From the NCBI GenBank assembly GCA_030407315.1, contig JALQPE010001702.1, forward strand, positions 116,177 through 180,176: 64,000 nucleotides of DNA, given 5' to 3'. The notes under the pieces are model-generated. The model was not told the origin of the DNA. It ran no database searches and worked only from the letters and a program-made list of their open reading frames with translations. Positions 43,293 to 54,730 of the stretch are shown in pieces. Position 1 is the first letter of the stretch; the number at the start of each line of letters is the position of its first letter. Made by a program: the position numbers and the translations under genes. This stretch comes from Asparagopsis taxiformis. Its lineage: Eukaryota > Rhodophyta > Florideophyceae > Bonnemaisoniales > Bonnemaisoniaceae.

Positions 43293-43487
43293 TGGACGTC
43301 CGGTGGATGTCCATCTCAGATGCACTGCTGGCCAGCCCAGAAATTCTAAATTTCGGGCACAAAAAATCTTGCAAAAATCAACGATTTGGGCGGGTCGATT
43401 GTGCCGTACGGCACACCCCCATCTCAAAAACATGTTCACATGTGCATGTTTTTGAGAATAGCCCAAATTTTAATTCAAATCAGGATG
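43293..43487 (+). repeat. Palindrome-rich MITE, copy D
   Basis: It begins TGGACGTCCGGTGGATGTCC and contains both palindromes. It starts the second unit of the direct repeat. Confidence 0.85.
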
Positions 43488-44880
43488 CAGATATTCGTCT
43501 TCTAGCATTGTCAGAACACATTCGTATAACCACATTTGGAGAACCTGAGCCCAGAGCTATCGGTTTTGGCGGGGGCTAAGCCATATCTCATATAATCAGT
43601 AACTACTTCCCGCCAGCTGAGTGGTGGAACCCCTGCTATTTCTACCAACGAGACATACGGGGTGTCAACTCGGCAATCGTATATGATTTGGGTGCTAAAT
43701 TTATTCAAGAGACGAATGGGCTTCGAAAAGGAGCCCAACTACGTCTTCTTGTGATCCATGGGTATAGGACTACTCTATTCTTCTCCAGGCTTCCACCATA
43801 GCCTCCTCCACCACCTCCGTTAATGGATCGAATATCCGAACCGCACCTCAACATGCTTTTCTTCTCATCCATGGGTACTGACATCTCACATGTTCTCCAA
43901 GCTTCCACCATAGCCTCCTCCACCTCCGTTAATGGAAAGAATATCCGAACCGGACCTGAACATGTGTTTCTTCTCATCCATGGGTACTGACATCTCACAT
44001 GTTCTCAACATGTGAGATGTCAGTACCGGAGAAGTTCTCCAGGCTTCCTCCGTAGCCACCTCCTCCACCTCCGTCTGTGGGAATCAACACAATATCACCA
44101 CTGCGTCTTACCTCACATCCACATCTCTCCGGGATGAAAACGGACGGACGACATAGGGTTTGTAGACGTTTAGAATCTTGTTAGAAAAAAGTAAACGAAA
44201 GAGAACTTCTCTTTCATTGAATGATATCTCGTCCCTGTCGCAATATGTTCCATTTTCATTTTCTCGGGTTGCACACCCATCATGGGTGATCAAGGCCTGG
44301 ATCGAACCCTCCGAGGGTCTTCGATGGATAGGACAGATAGTGGAAGGCTTTTAAGCCTGTGACCAAGCGGCTATTGATTGGTTGGAGGAAGGAAATTACA
44401 GAGGAAATATAGCTGAGTACGGTGCTCGCGATAGCTGTTAGGTTAAAGTCAAATATGTTTTTCGATTATTTTTCGTACGGAAATGCCTTGCAAAAGACGA
44501 TGCTTTGTCGTTCTCCTGGAGGGAGTCCGTTGCATTGCACTCAATTCGAGAGCATCGTCATGAAGGAGAGGATTCTTTCTGCTTGTTAGAATCGGTTTAG
44601 AGCAGATAGCTAATGCATTACTGGCCAGCCCAGAAATTGTAGAATTTCGGGCAGCAAAAAAATTGTAAAAAATCAACGATTTGGGCGGTCGATTGTGCCG
44701 TACGGCACAACCCCATCTCAAAAACATGTTCACATGTGCATGTTTTTGAGAATAGCCCAAATTTTAATTCAAATCATGGTGTCTAATTTGGCCACAACGG
44801 CCCCAGGCACCGGCCGCCGCCCCGAGCGGGGTCATCATGGCTTCTGTAAGCACTAAATGTAAGGCTAAATGGCGTCTGAC
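43304..44880 (+). repeat. 1.5-kb direct repeat, unit 2
   Basis: Second copy of 41546-43087, including MITE copies D and E, the Gly-rich subrepeats (about 43790-44080) and a local inverted repeat at about 43987-44020 (TGACATCTCACATGTTCTC / mirror). Confidence 0.8.
44614..44784 (+). repeat. Palindrome-rich MITE, copy E
   Basis: Same truncated left end as copy C, as expected from the direct duplication. Confidence 0.8.
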
Positions 44881-44972
44881 GAACGGTCAATTCCAGGCTC
44901 AATACGCCAGGGACAGGTCTTGGTCCTTGTTCCATCATGGTCCCACCCCACTCTCTCACGACCAACCTGAAA

Positions 44973-45170
44973 TGGACGTCCGGTGGATGTCCAGCTCGAT
45001 TGCACTGCTGGCCAGCCCAGAAATTGTAGAATTTCGGGCAGCAAAAAAATTGTAAAAAATCAACGATTTGGGCGGGTCGATTGTGCCGTACGGCACACCC
45101 CCATCTCAAAAACATGTTCATATGTGCATGTTTTTGAGAATAGCCCAAATTTTAACTCAAATCAGGGTGT
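44973..45170 (+). repeat. Palindrome-rich MITE, copy F
   Basis: Complete left end and both palindromes. It lies about 340 bases upstream of the ParB-like gene start. Confidence 0.85.
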
Positions 45171-45509
45171 TCCCCGGATAAAGGGGTGCTCGCAGCCGCC
45201 CCAAAAGCCGCCTAGCTTGACAGCTGTAATTTTAACACATTACACATCAACGACACTGCCTGCTTCACGCCACCTCGTCAGGTTTCGAGAGCCCGACTCG
45301 GGCCCGTTCCGAACGGACACTCACATCTCGATTGCCTCTCTTGCATTCCAGCGGTCACGATAGGTGTGTACCTAACAAAATTTCGGTTGTATTGTGTTAT
45401 TATTTCCAGCGATTGGCGTTCACGACCATTCTTCAACGTGAAACCTACCATCCACATCACTCGAATACGTCAACGTCAACCATCTCTTTTCCTTTCCAAC
45501 TCAACAACA

Positions 45510-48500
45510 ATGGCGGATACGCATTTCAGCAGTTTGTTTTCAACGGTTTGCGGCGATCAAGTGAGCGCGTCAGCGGAGTCGCGCGGTCTCAAGCGCGGCG
45601 TCGATGTCGACTTGTTTGCGGACGTGGACGGTGCGGCTGTGCATATTGGGACGGCTTCGGTGAGCACTGCTGGTGGCGATGTTGGCCTTCCGCGCACGCT
45701 GCACAACCACAAGCTGCCGGAAACCGACGAGGCGGACTATATCGTCGTGCGCAACATTGCGACTAAGGACAAGTTCAAGGACCTCCCGTTCCCGTACATG
45801 TTTGATGGCGCCGAGGGACCGCCGGAGACGATGGGTGGAGCATACGCCGCGGCGTTTTACCCTTGGGATACTCGGATGATGCGCCCCGCTGCGGAGGATG
45901 GCCCTAGCGACATTCGTACCCCTGCTGCAGCGTCAAACTTCAACGCAGCGACGAACCAGGCCAGCTCGGGACGGATGCCCAGTACCGGTCCGGCAGGCGA
46001 AATCACTGGTTCGGGGGGTACGAAGCATCTAGCACGCTCCATTCCGGTTTCGGGAGGCACGAAGCGCCCTGCTCGCTCTGCAAGACCCTCCAGTGGAGGC
46101 ACGAAGCACCCTGCTCGCTCCAACGTCACCGAAGCTACTACGCAGGACGTAACCGAGGTGGACGACGAACCGGAGGTGGCGGAAAGCATTCGTGAGCAGC
46201 AGGGGACGCAAATTACGGTGCCCAAGTTTGTGACGTCGGATTACGTCGGAGAAGGAGCGACTGTGTTGGTGAGGCAGCTAGTGGAACCGGCCGTGACCCT
46301 TCGGGATGTGAAAGAAGACCACGTGGAGGACCTGCGCAACAATATGTTGGCTGTGGGGTATGTGAGCTCTTCGCGTATCACTGTGACGGTGCTGAGGTCG
46401 CAGAACACGCATCTGCCCGCCGACACGCGTCTGTTCCAGAATGGCAAATTCCATGCCAATGCGAACGTGACCGTGATCGACGGACTGCATCGTCTCAATG
46501 CTATGCATAGCATTGCGGATGACTTCACGCGCCTCACCCGTATGCACAGAACCAAGCTGCCACAGGACGCAAACCGCTTGCGCTGGGTTACTCAGCCTCT
46601 GGATGTGTACTACCTTCGCCGCAAGGACGACAGTGATCTTCAGCCTCATGAGATCATCCACAAGAGTGCAGAGTCGAACCATACGACTGGGACGCAACTG
46701 ACGGAGCGCTCCCTGGTTCGAATCTTGTCGTCCATCCAGCAGTTCATCCGTACGATTGCTGTTGCAAATAACGTGGAAAACGCTGGCGACTTGCGTGAGT
46801 CTGATGTCATCCGAACATTGTTCGAGGCGCAGTTCATGGGGATAATGAATTCAACGAACACGGCCCGGCGGTGGACGCGTTTGGCTATAGCAACGCTGAA
46901 GCATCCTGTTCTCGACGAAGTGTTGCGTGAGCTGAACAATTCCGAGCGCCGCAACGAGATTGGGATAACGCACCTGGACCACAAGATAGTGCGCGAGTTG
47001 CTGGAAGAAAACTTTGTCTTCGTCTTGCGTGGTCTTTCGGAGTACTTGAACCCTGCTCATGGTGGACGTCCGGATGGACGCTTTGACGTGAACGACTTCT
47101 ATACATACGTCCGTCGCGTGACTGCAATAGCAAATTCTCTGTACGCTGCGTTTGGGCGCCCAAAGAGTATTATGCGCAAGTCATTTCTGAGCACAGAGAT
47201 GGCAATTGGGTCGGTTAAGCAGCCGAAGGAGTTGCAATGGCATCTCACCAATGCCATTGCAATGTATAGAGGGGACGACCGGAGCAGTGAGGTTCGAATG
47301 CGACGGAGAACCACGCGTTTACAGGATTTGGAAACGAACTTGAAAGAGTTTTTCAATCCGACATTGAAGAAGAAGACTAAGGCTCGACGCAAACGCCGCC
47401 CTTCTGCTGCCAATGTGAGACTCACTCACAAGAAGCAGCGGAATGTCGAACATGAGCCTGCTTCGCATGGCATCCGCCGCCGTTCACAGCGACTTCGCTC
47501 GACGGGGAGCACACGCCTCGAGGAAGAAGAGCCGGTTGTGGTACAATAATCCGCCGGGGAAGAAGAGCAGGCTGTTGTTGATAAACCCACCGATCAACAA
47601 CAAGCCACTGCTTCCGGTGATGAGGTTGACGAAGACTCCGCCCGTTCCCCCGATTCTGCCGTTGAGATTGTCCCCCAAGATAACCAACGTGCTGGTGCGA
47701 CTCCCTCCAACCAAGAATCTGTCCATAACGTTTCGGACGAGGAAGAAAACAACAGTGCAGATGAGGGCCATGTCAAAAGCAAGGGGGTCCGCGAAGTGAC
47801 AATTACACTCACTGTTCCGGAAGGAGTCGAAGTCGATGAAGACGGTTACATCGTTCGTGACTCTCCTTCTGAACACGACCTCCTGTTCGACGACCGTATG
47901 CCATCTCTTCCTGACGATTTCGAAGTCAAAGACCGAGCCGAAGGGCATCATCTGGCGCAGCGTCCCGCGGACGTCATCGCATCGGTGAGGGTTGGCTGTC
48001 TGCCTCCGATTGAGCTCAGGTTGTTATTGTAGAGTGTGGAAATCGATGAGGAGGGCAGAGAGGTGAGGTATTTGAAGCAAGTGGCGATGGACCCTGTGTT
48101 TGAGGGGCTGCATATTCCGGAACAACATCGGGCTCGTCATCTTGTTTTGGAGATCGACACCATCTATCCGATGTTTTTCGCAGCGTGGAAGATGGCTGCC
48201 AAGGCGATGTGTGAGCCTACATCGACGTTTCTACCCTCGAGGCTGGACTTCGCTCAGGTTGCGCGAATGTCTACAAGCTGGAAGGATTCGTATGAGGCCG
48301 GCACTGGTATGGCGTACTTCCACAATTGCCGAACGGAAATCAACGAGCGAGGGTATACGGTGATGCACAATTTCGCGGATGTAAGCTACCTCGATGCGTC
48401 GGACAAGTTCCCATTTGACTTGGGTCTCATGGAAGAAATTCCTAACCAGGAATTGTTTCGGTACTTTTTGGGAACGTGGGAGGGGGAGGAGGTGCACAAG

Positions 48501-49466
48501 GACCCTGGGAACCGGCAGCTGTGGAGTCCCATTGTCAATACAGGGGACGATGAAACAGATGAGAAGAACCGGAATGAGGGGAGGGCTCGCTTCACGTCTA
48601 CGCGCCACTGCCTGGTTGACTATGCCGAGAACGATGAGACGCATATCGACCAGTTCAAGTTTGTGACGCGGCGAGCCCTGCTGGATGTGTGGTTGGGAAT
48701 CCTTTTCCGGCTGATAGGGCTGGAGGAGTGCGGTTTACCGGGAGAAAAACTTGTCATGCCGGCATCTGGGGGACGGTTTTTGATAACGGGAAAGGGGTGT
48801 CCTCGGCAGGTCCCACACAATGATTTCCCTGTTCCTCCTCGCGACCGCAAAGATCAACTTCCGGGTTACTTTGTTATTGCCAACGGAGATGACCCATTCC
48901 CTATCTGGGTGTGTCCAGGGTCCCACAAGTACGTCTTTTCCAAAGCGCTGGAATTAGATATGTACGCCAAGACGATGAAGCTGAAGAAGGTAGTCGTTCC
49001 GCCACGTTCAGTCTTCATCGGTCACGGCCATGTACAACATGCCGGGGCAGGGCATGTCGACAGAGTTGTGTCACACACGACAACGAGGTATCACACGTAT
49101 TTCAGGAATGCGTCGTATCCGATTCCCGACAATGTTTCGTTTGGTTTCATCAGGCGGTTGGGATTCGAAGAAGAAGTAATCGCCAATGCTCCGCGCCGGT
49201 CTGCCAGGCAAAGTCAACCGGCACCTGTCAATGTTCGCCACAAGACAGTTGTTCCCATCCCGGTCAAGAAAGATCGTAGGCCAAAGACAGGGCAGCTCGG
49301 AATCATGCGGATGAAGACGACAGAAGCTCCCAAGAAGAGAACCCTCACACCGGGTGAAGAATTCATCTTGAGCTATTCAACTCCACGGTTGCCGATAACG
49401 CCTATTCTGCCGGGAGATCCTGAATATGATGAGGACGAAGACGAAGAACAATTTTCCGACGGCTAG
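45510..49466 (+). CDS. ParB-like domain protein followed in frame by a 2OG-Fe(II) dioxygenase
   Basis: From the ATG at 45510 the frame stays open to 47984 except for a TAA at 47547-47549. A 48-nt GT-AG intron (47985-48032) then leads into the rest, ending at 49466. First part: three SGGTKxxARS-type repeats (about residues 170-205) and a ParB/sulfiredoxin-like motif VTVIDGLHRLNAMH (about 320-333), then a helical and basic tail. ParB-fold domains bind or cut DNA. Second part: an acidic linker and a dioxygenase core with VPHNDF (His 48816, Asp 48822), a distal His in VQHAGAGH (49038) and TTRYHTYF for the 2-oxoglutarate end. Related oxygenases act on nucleic acids or proteins. The TAA may separate two genes, be read through, or be a null mutation. 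Two separate products are the main alternative. Confidence 0.6.
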
Positions 49467-49750
49467 ATAGCTTAACAACTACTACTTTGGTAAACAATTA
49501 TCGAGAATATAATCATCTCCTTTATCACTTTCAATCTATGGACCTACTATAATGTACTTCCGTTCCATGCTTTCAAACTAGATTGTCCATTCCCTCGTGG
49601 GTTGGAGCATGATTTCCAGGACGATTCCCTCACATCTCTAGACTCGATGGTCTATGGTAGAAATAGCAGAACAATTGGGTTTGTACGTGCTTCATCGCCT
49701 ACTTGCTTCCGGTAATGTGTGGACGTGCACGATACACGATCAACCTGAAA

Positions 49751-49947
49751 TGGACGTCCGGTGGATGTCCAGCTCAGATGCATTGCTGGCCAGCCCAGAA
49801 ATTCTACAATTTCGGGCACAAAAAATATTGCAAAAAACATTGATTTGGGCGGTCGATTGTGCCGTACGGCACACCCCCATCTCAAAAACATGTTCATATG
49901 TGCATGTTTTTGAGAATAGCCCAAATTTTAATTCAAATCATGGTGTC
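49751..49947 (+). repeat. Palindrome-rich MITE, copy G
   Basis: It lies downstream of the dioxygenase gene, direct relative to copy F, with all landmarks present. Confidence 0.85.
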
Positions 49948-50250
49948 TCATTTGGCCACAACGGCCCCAGGAACCGGCCGCCGCCCCGAGTGGGGCCATC
50001 ACTGGCTTCTGTAAGCACCAACTGTAAGCCAAAATCGCGTCTTACGAGGGTTCGATTCCAGGCTTTAAGCCTAAGTTATGCTAGGGTGACATCTTTTTCC
50101 CTGTTTCATCATGGTCCCGCCTTATTCCTTCACGACAAACACTACTCACCTATCACGTTACTCATATTCCGTGTACTTTGTATCAGTAGTGAACCCGCTG
50201 GCTTAGTTTCTGCAATGCGTCGATGTAGGCAGCACACGACTAACCTGAAT

Positions 50251-50449
50251 TGGACGTCCGGCGGATGTCCAGCTCAGATGCATTGCTGGCCAGCCCAGAA
50301 ATTCTAAAATTTCGGGCACAAAAAAATTGTAAAAAATCATCGATTTGGGCGGGTCGATTGTGCCGTACGGCACAACCCCATCTCAAAAACATGTTCACAT
50401 GTGCATGTTTTTGAGAATAGCCCAAATTTTAATTCTAATCAAGGTGTCT
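50251..50449 (+). repeat. Palindrome-rich MITE, copy H
   Basis: It begins TGGACGTCCGGCGGATGTCC, with both palindromes intact. Confidence 0.85.
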
Positions 50450-50700
50450 AATTTGGCCACAACGGCCCCAGGAACCGGCCGCCGGCCCCGATCGGGGGCT
50501 ATCACTGGCGTCTGTAAGCACCATCTGTAAGCCGGAGCCGGCTGCCGCCCCGATCGGGGCTATCACTGGCTTCTATTAGGACCAACTGTAAGCCAAAATA
50601 GCGTCTTACGAAGGGTCGATTCCAGGCTGAATACGTCAGGGACACGTCTTGGTCCTTGTTTCATCATGGTCCCGCCCCACTCTCTCACGACGAACACTAC

Positions 50701-50780
50701 TGGACGTCTGCTGGATGTCCAGCTCGATTGCATTGCTGGCCAGCCCAGAAATTCTAAAATTTCCGAAAAATCAATTTGGT
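50701..50780 (+). repeat. Palindrome-rich MITE, copy I (truncated)
   Basis: Only the first 65 or so bases are recognisable (TGGACGTCTGCTGGATGTCC, then GCTGGCCAGCCCAGAAATTC); the palindromes are missing. Confidence 0.75.
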
Positions 50781-50835
50781 GGCCCAGCATCTCCTGTGCC
50801 GAAAATTCCCGCACTCACTTCTGATATACTATATC

Positions 50836-50852
50836 GTAGTAGTAGTAGTAGT
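50836..50852 (+). repeat. (GTA)n microsatellite
   Basis: About six uninterrupted GTA units. Confidence 0.8.
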
Positions 50853-51089
50853 CTAGACGTGTTTCGCACTTGTACGCATCAGGGAAGGCTGCACGGAAGG
50901 TTGAGACTACGCTACTTGTGTACCGCGTCGTCTGAAATAGCGAGTAGTGTTTGTTGTATAGTTGTGGAGTATGCGTCTAGTGGTTTGTAAAGCTTGCAGA
51001 ACGGGATAGGGATGTGGGTGGCCCTATTTTATGAATACATGAGTACCAATATTCAAGGGTGACAAAGCGGAAAGGCATACGTTCATACA

Positions 51090-51850
51090 TGTTTGAGATT
51101 GCATAGTAGAGAAAATATTTACATCGAAATTTACATGGAGCTGATGGAGGTTTTAAGGATGAGGTATGAGAGGAAGAAAATTCTTCTGTGGTATGAGGAT
51201 CTGTTCTGTGGGGGGATGGAATCTTGGGATGGTAAAGGGGGAGGTGGAAATGTACGGAGTGCGGGTTTAGAATGGAGTGTGATTCGGAGAGGAGTGCCGA
51301 CAAGCATATTATGGGGATTGGGGAGACGCTGCGGGGTGTTGGGGTAGTGAGGGCGGAGGAGGTGTTTAGGTGGGACCGTAGGAGGGTGCGGTTGAACGCC
51401 CGAGAGGAGGGGTTTTAGGAAAGTGAGTAGAAAGAGGGGGGAGGGGGTGGCGTCTGTTCTGGCTGTGGTGAGTGGGGATGTGGTGGAGAAGAAGGGGGTT
51501 ATTGTATTTGGGGAGGGAGGGGAGTGGGAGGATGGGTGCGAAGTGGGGGGTTGATATGTGGTTCAGAGCGGGGAGGTTTCTGGGGAGACGGCGGGGGAGC
51601 GGGAGCGTGGGCCGGTGGTGGTGGTGTATACGGTATCGAGGATGCGGATGGCGTGGGGGCATGGAGCAGCTGAGGGAGGGAGGGGTGGAGCAGGTCGGGT
51701 ACGGGATGGGGAGTGAGAGGTTTTGAAGAGTAAGCTGCAGGGGAAGTTTGTGTAGAGGGCGAAGGAGAGGGGTTGAGGGTAGAGGAGAGAGGGTATTGAA
51801 GAACAATACGTTTCAAAGGTGTTGGGGGAGAGCATGGTCGAGGAGATAGG
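51090..51850. other. G-rich, purine-skewed right arm of giant element
   Basis: The + strand is strongly G-rich with many runs of three or more G (for example 51511-51545 and 51436-51452), so quadruplex formation is possible. Open frames on the C-rich strand are compositional artefacts. The skew is the mirror image of the C-rich left arm. Confidence 0.6.
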
Positions 51851-52194
51851 GGGTGTTTTTCCCTATTCTGAGGTAGTATGAGGACTGGTTATACGAAATC
51901 TGTACGGTAGAGCAGAAAAGTAGGTATGGAATGGAGGTGTGCACCGTGGAAGCGGGGATAGGTAGCTGAAAATGCGTGCTAGAGTGGTATTGGGGGTGTT
52001 TGAGGTACAGTACGGGGGAGGTGAGCACCAACTGGAAGGGAGTGTGAGCGAGAGGATGAAAAAATTAAAGACAAAATTGGAGTCGACCGACAAGGGAAAA
52101 TAGAGTGGTCGCCGTGATGGATGCGGACATCCAAGTCGAGCACGGCGGCAGAAATTTCTGGGGTCGAAATTTTTGAATTTCTGAACCGGCGCCC

Positions 52195-52368
52195 GTCCTA
52201 GGTGGACATAGACATGGCGGAAGTCCATCCCGAGGGGGACATCCGTGGTACTAGAAACAATGGATGTCGCCCTAGTAATACTAGACGTACTAGACCGCAT
52301 GGACGTCCGGTTCTAGGCGGACATCCAAAAATACTGGAGAACATGGACGTCCGCCTAGTAATACTAGG
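52195..52368 (+). repeat. Right subterminal GGACGTCC / TACTAG repeats
   Basis: Degenerate units with GGACGTCC or GGACATCC alternate with TAATACTAGRYGTACTAG. They mirror the subterminal repeats of the left arm. Confidence 0.7.
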
Positions 52369-52416
52369 TGTACTAGAGGTTGTGGACGTCCGCGTCCATT
52401 TCCGAGAACACAGACG
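52369..52416 (-). repeat. Right terminal inverted repeat of giant element
   Basis: Ends ...TCCGAGAACACAGACG, the reverse complement of the left end with a few differences. Followed by TA. Confidence 0.65.
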
Positions 52417-54730
52417 TAGGACGCCCACCGTTGATGACTGAGATCCACGGTGGGTTTAGTATTCATGGTGTTGTCCTGCATTGGCGGACGTCGAAGACGA
52501 GTACTTCCAGTGAGCGTCCAAGCTGAACAGCTCAGCAGAGGATTATGATGTGGATGTGAAGGCATGGATGAGGCCAACAGGAACGTTTCTGCAAGATGGG
52601 CGTGAGTGGGTAAGTGAGCGGGGAGGGGCCGCTCGGGGCGCTTGGTAGCTTCTGGGGCCGTTGTGGCCAAATTAGAATCAAGCCTATGTCCGGCGGACGT
52701 CCTGAATTGCTTTATTTTTTGGGCTATTCTCAAAAACATGCACATGTGAACATGTTTTTGAGATGGGGGTGTGCCGTACGGCACTTTCGACCGCCCAAAT
52801 CGATATAATTTTGCAATTTTTTTTCTGACTGAAATTTTAGAATTTCTGGGCTTGCCAGCAATGCAATTGCGCCGGTCATTCACCGGACGTCCATTTCCAT
52901 TTCAGATCTACTGGTTGCACTAGGCCTGAAAGTGTTTCTGGATAGGGCCGAATAACCACCTGGGCAGCACGCACTGCGTAAGATGATCTGTGTGATGCAG
53001 ACTGCAAGGATTGCTATGGTGATTCTGTCACCAGAACTTACGGCTAGGAAGTGGACCATGAAGGAGTTGATGTTTTTCTGGAGTGATTCCGTATGAATGG
53101 GAAGTGTGGAATGATTATCATTACTGTTTTCTATCGGCAGAAGCTAGATGAGTGCTGAGATACAAATCCGCGGTTTAGCATAGACAACGAAAATGGACAT
53201 TGCCTGTTTATACGGAGGGTGCAGCGAATGGTGCAGGAAACCGAGTATCAAATAAGAGATGTATTCAAGGCGCTGCAGCTAATGAGAAGCCTGACTGGAA
53301 TCGACAATAGTGAGGGAGTGACGAATTGGAAAAGTGTGAAGGACAAGGAGAAACAGAACGTGGTTTTGAAGATGGTAGTGAAGGCGATTGTAGAGGTTGT
53401 TTCCATACGACGGTACATATTTGAATGTAAACCGCAGTGCTGCTACAGGAATACTCGATGACCGATGCTAAGGAGTCTGTATGGATCATAGAGGCACCCG
53501 ATCCACCTGGCCCCAACACTGCCAGCGGATCCTACTCGACCAAAGTCTTCTGACAGAACACCCAAGTTACAGATCTGAAGGTGTGCCACTAACCACTCAG
53601 ATGGTCTGCGACAGTAGCCACTTCCATACCATCCAGATATCTGTCCGGAAGTACCCACAATTCCTGATTCGTTTCTATCCATACGCTCGCGGTCATTTGT
53701 GCTCAAACTAGCATGAACAGAGATACCTGAACCTGTTCTAGCCGAGTGCCACTCGGCCAGTGACCAGAACCTTGCTGGATAGTGAGGCCCGAACTTTGTC
53801 GAGCAGCATGACCGGAGATTTGCCGTACCGCAAGTCCAGAACCTCGCCTGAAAGCTTTCAACATTCGTTCCCAAGACACTAACATATTGCTGATGGGTTC
53901 TTCAGGCACTGGATGCGAGATTCTGAATAGCCATTTACGGCGGGATCCCGATCGTCTATAGACGATTCTATAGAATCCTGCCACAGGAGGCGTCACTTCT
54001 TCTGCCATCACTTCGCGGACGCGTTAAACTTACTCGTTGGCGGTCGGTGTTGGTGAGATCGAAAGCGCGTGCGCAGTCGATCAACCGCCATCGATTCCAC
54101 AAAGCCATGTGCACAGACTTTAATGACGTGCCAGTCGCAAGTGTCTGCCCGATCATGCCACAGAAAATGGAAAACTTGCCTCTGTCGCAATGCATAGCGC
54201 GCACGGATTGACTACGTATGTAGAGCGTGAAAGCATAGATTGAATGAACTAGACTAATTTAATTCAGTTTCAGGTTGTTTTCATTGATCGTAAACCTCGC
54301 AAAATGATGTATGCTTCCAATTCACTATTCGTTCGCTTGCTCACTCACTCACTAGTTCGCATCGATGTACCTAGGTTTTCACGCGAATGATACAGTCATG
54401 CTCGAACAAAGATATCTCTTTCATAGCCACAAATTATCAAAAATTAACCGCTAGATATAGGCCCTTGCTCGTGTGCGTGTGGATATTGAACATATGAGAT
54501 ATCCCATTTCGACCTCAACCATGTTGGAAGAGGTGTAGCGTTCAGTGCAGCTTTCTTCCAGAACTTTGCGTAATGATCGCGCGTATAGATGGTGGAGGAG
54601 GGAGTCGTGATTGTGATGCAATTTATGTTGCAAGTGCGCGCGCGGGTAGGAGCGATGCGTCGCGTTGAGTCCGCGTGCATCCGCGTTTAGTTAGTTAGTA
54701 AGCGAGCGTACGCGTGGCGATACAATTACG
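52417..54730. other. Right flank of giant element, no gene recognised
   Basis: It contains MITE copy J and an inverted copy of the ATTTGGCCACAACGGCC module (about 52655-52675). A small hairpin (CCCACCGT...ACGGTGGG) lies near 52424-52454. From about 52900 to 54730 I see only short, unconvincing open frames. Confidence 0.45.
52688..52893 (-). repeat. Palindrome-rich MITE, copy J
   Basis: An inverted copy outside the giant element with both complete ends (GTCCGGCGGACGTCCTGAATT and CACCGGACGTCCATTT), so the family is dispersed and not only a part of that element. Confidence 0.85.

Larger units (their letters stand above)
49467..50825. other. Repeat-rich spacer after the dioxygenase gene
   Basis: It holds MITE copies G, H and I separated by a 300-bp module also seen after copies C and E (ATTTGGCCACAACGGCCCCA, then GCCGCCCCGAG). 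No gene is seen. Confidence 0.55.
29290..52416. mobile_element. Putative 23-kb giant DNA transposon with DNA/histone-modifying cargo
   Basis: Inverted termini of about 47 bp bound it. The left end begins CGTCTGTGTTTTCGGAAGTG and the right end is the reverse complement CGTCTGTGTTCTCGGAAATG; both then share GGACGCGGACGTCCA and CTCTAGTAC. TA flanks each side if the first T at 29290 belongs to the element. Subterminal zones at both ends are packed with GGACGTCC and CTAGTA motifs. Four large genes lie inside: a transposase-like protein, a coiled-coil protein, a methyltransferase-SET protein and a ParB-like/dioxygenase protein. Joining the outer flanks restores a continuous globin-like reading frame, which supports the boundaries. 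The family assignment (Plavaka/CACTA-like) is inference from the transposase. Confidence 0.6.

Noticed and set aside
37991..49466. Idea that methyltransferase plus ParB-like genes are an integrated phage or bacterial island
   Set aside because: A spliceosomal-type intron, a SET domain and eukaryotic transposon ends argue for a eukaryotic mobile element.
50015..50075. tRNA-like B box GGTTCGATTCC in a repeat module
   Set aside because: The flanking bases do not form a T stem or acceptor stem, so not a tRNA gene; at most a remnant of a Pol III-type repeat.
51366..51835. Proline-rich open frames on the minus strand
   Set aside because: Produced by the C-rich strand bias; three overlapping frames look equally 'coding'.
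52290..52883. 197-codon minus-strand open frame across the right terminus
   Set aside because: It runs through a MITE copy and the terminal repeat and has no domain.
53443..53874. 143-codon minus-strand open frame
   Set aside because: No motif, low plausibility composition, no start context.
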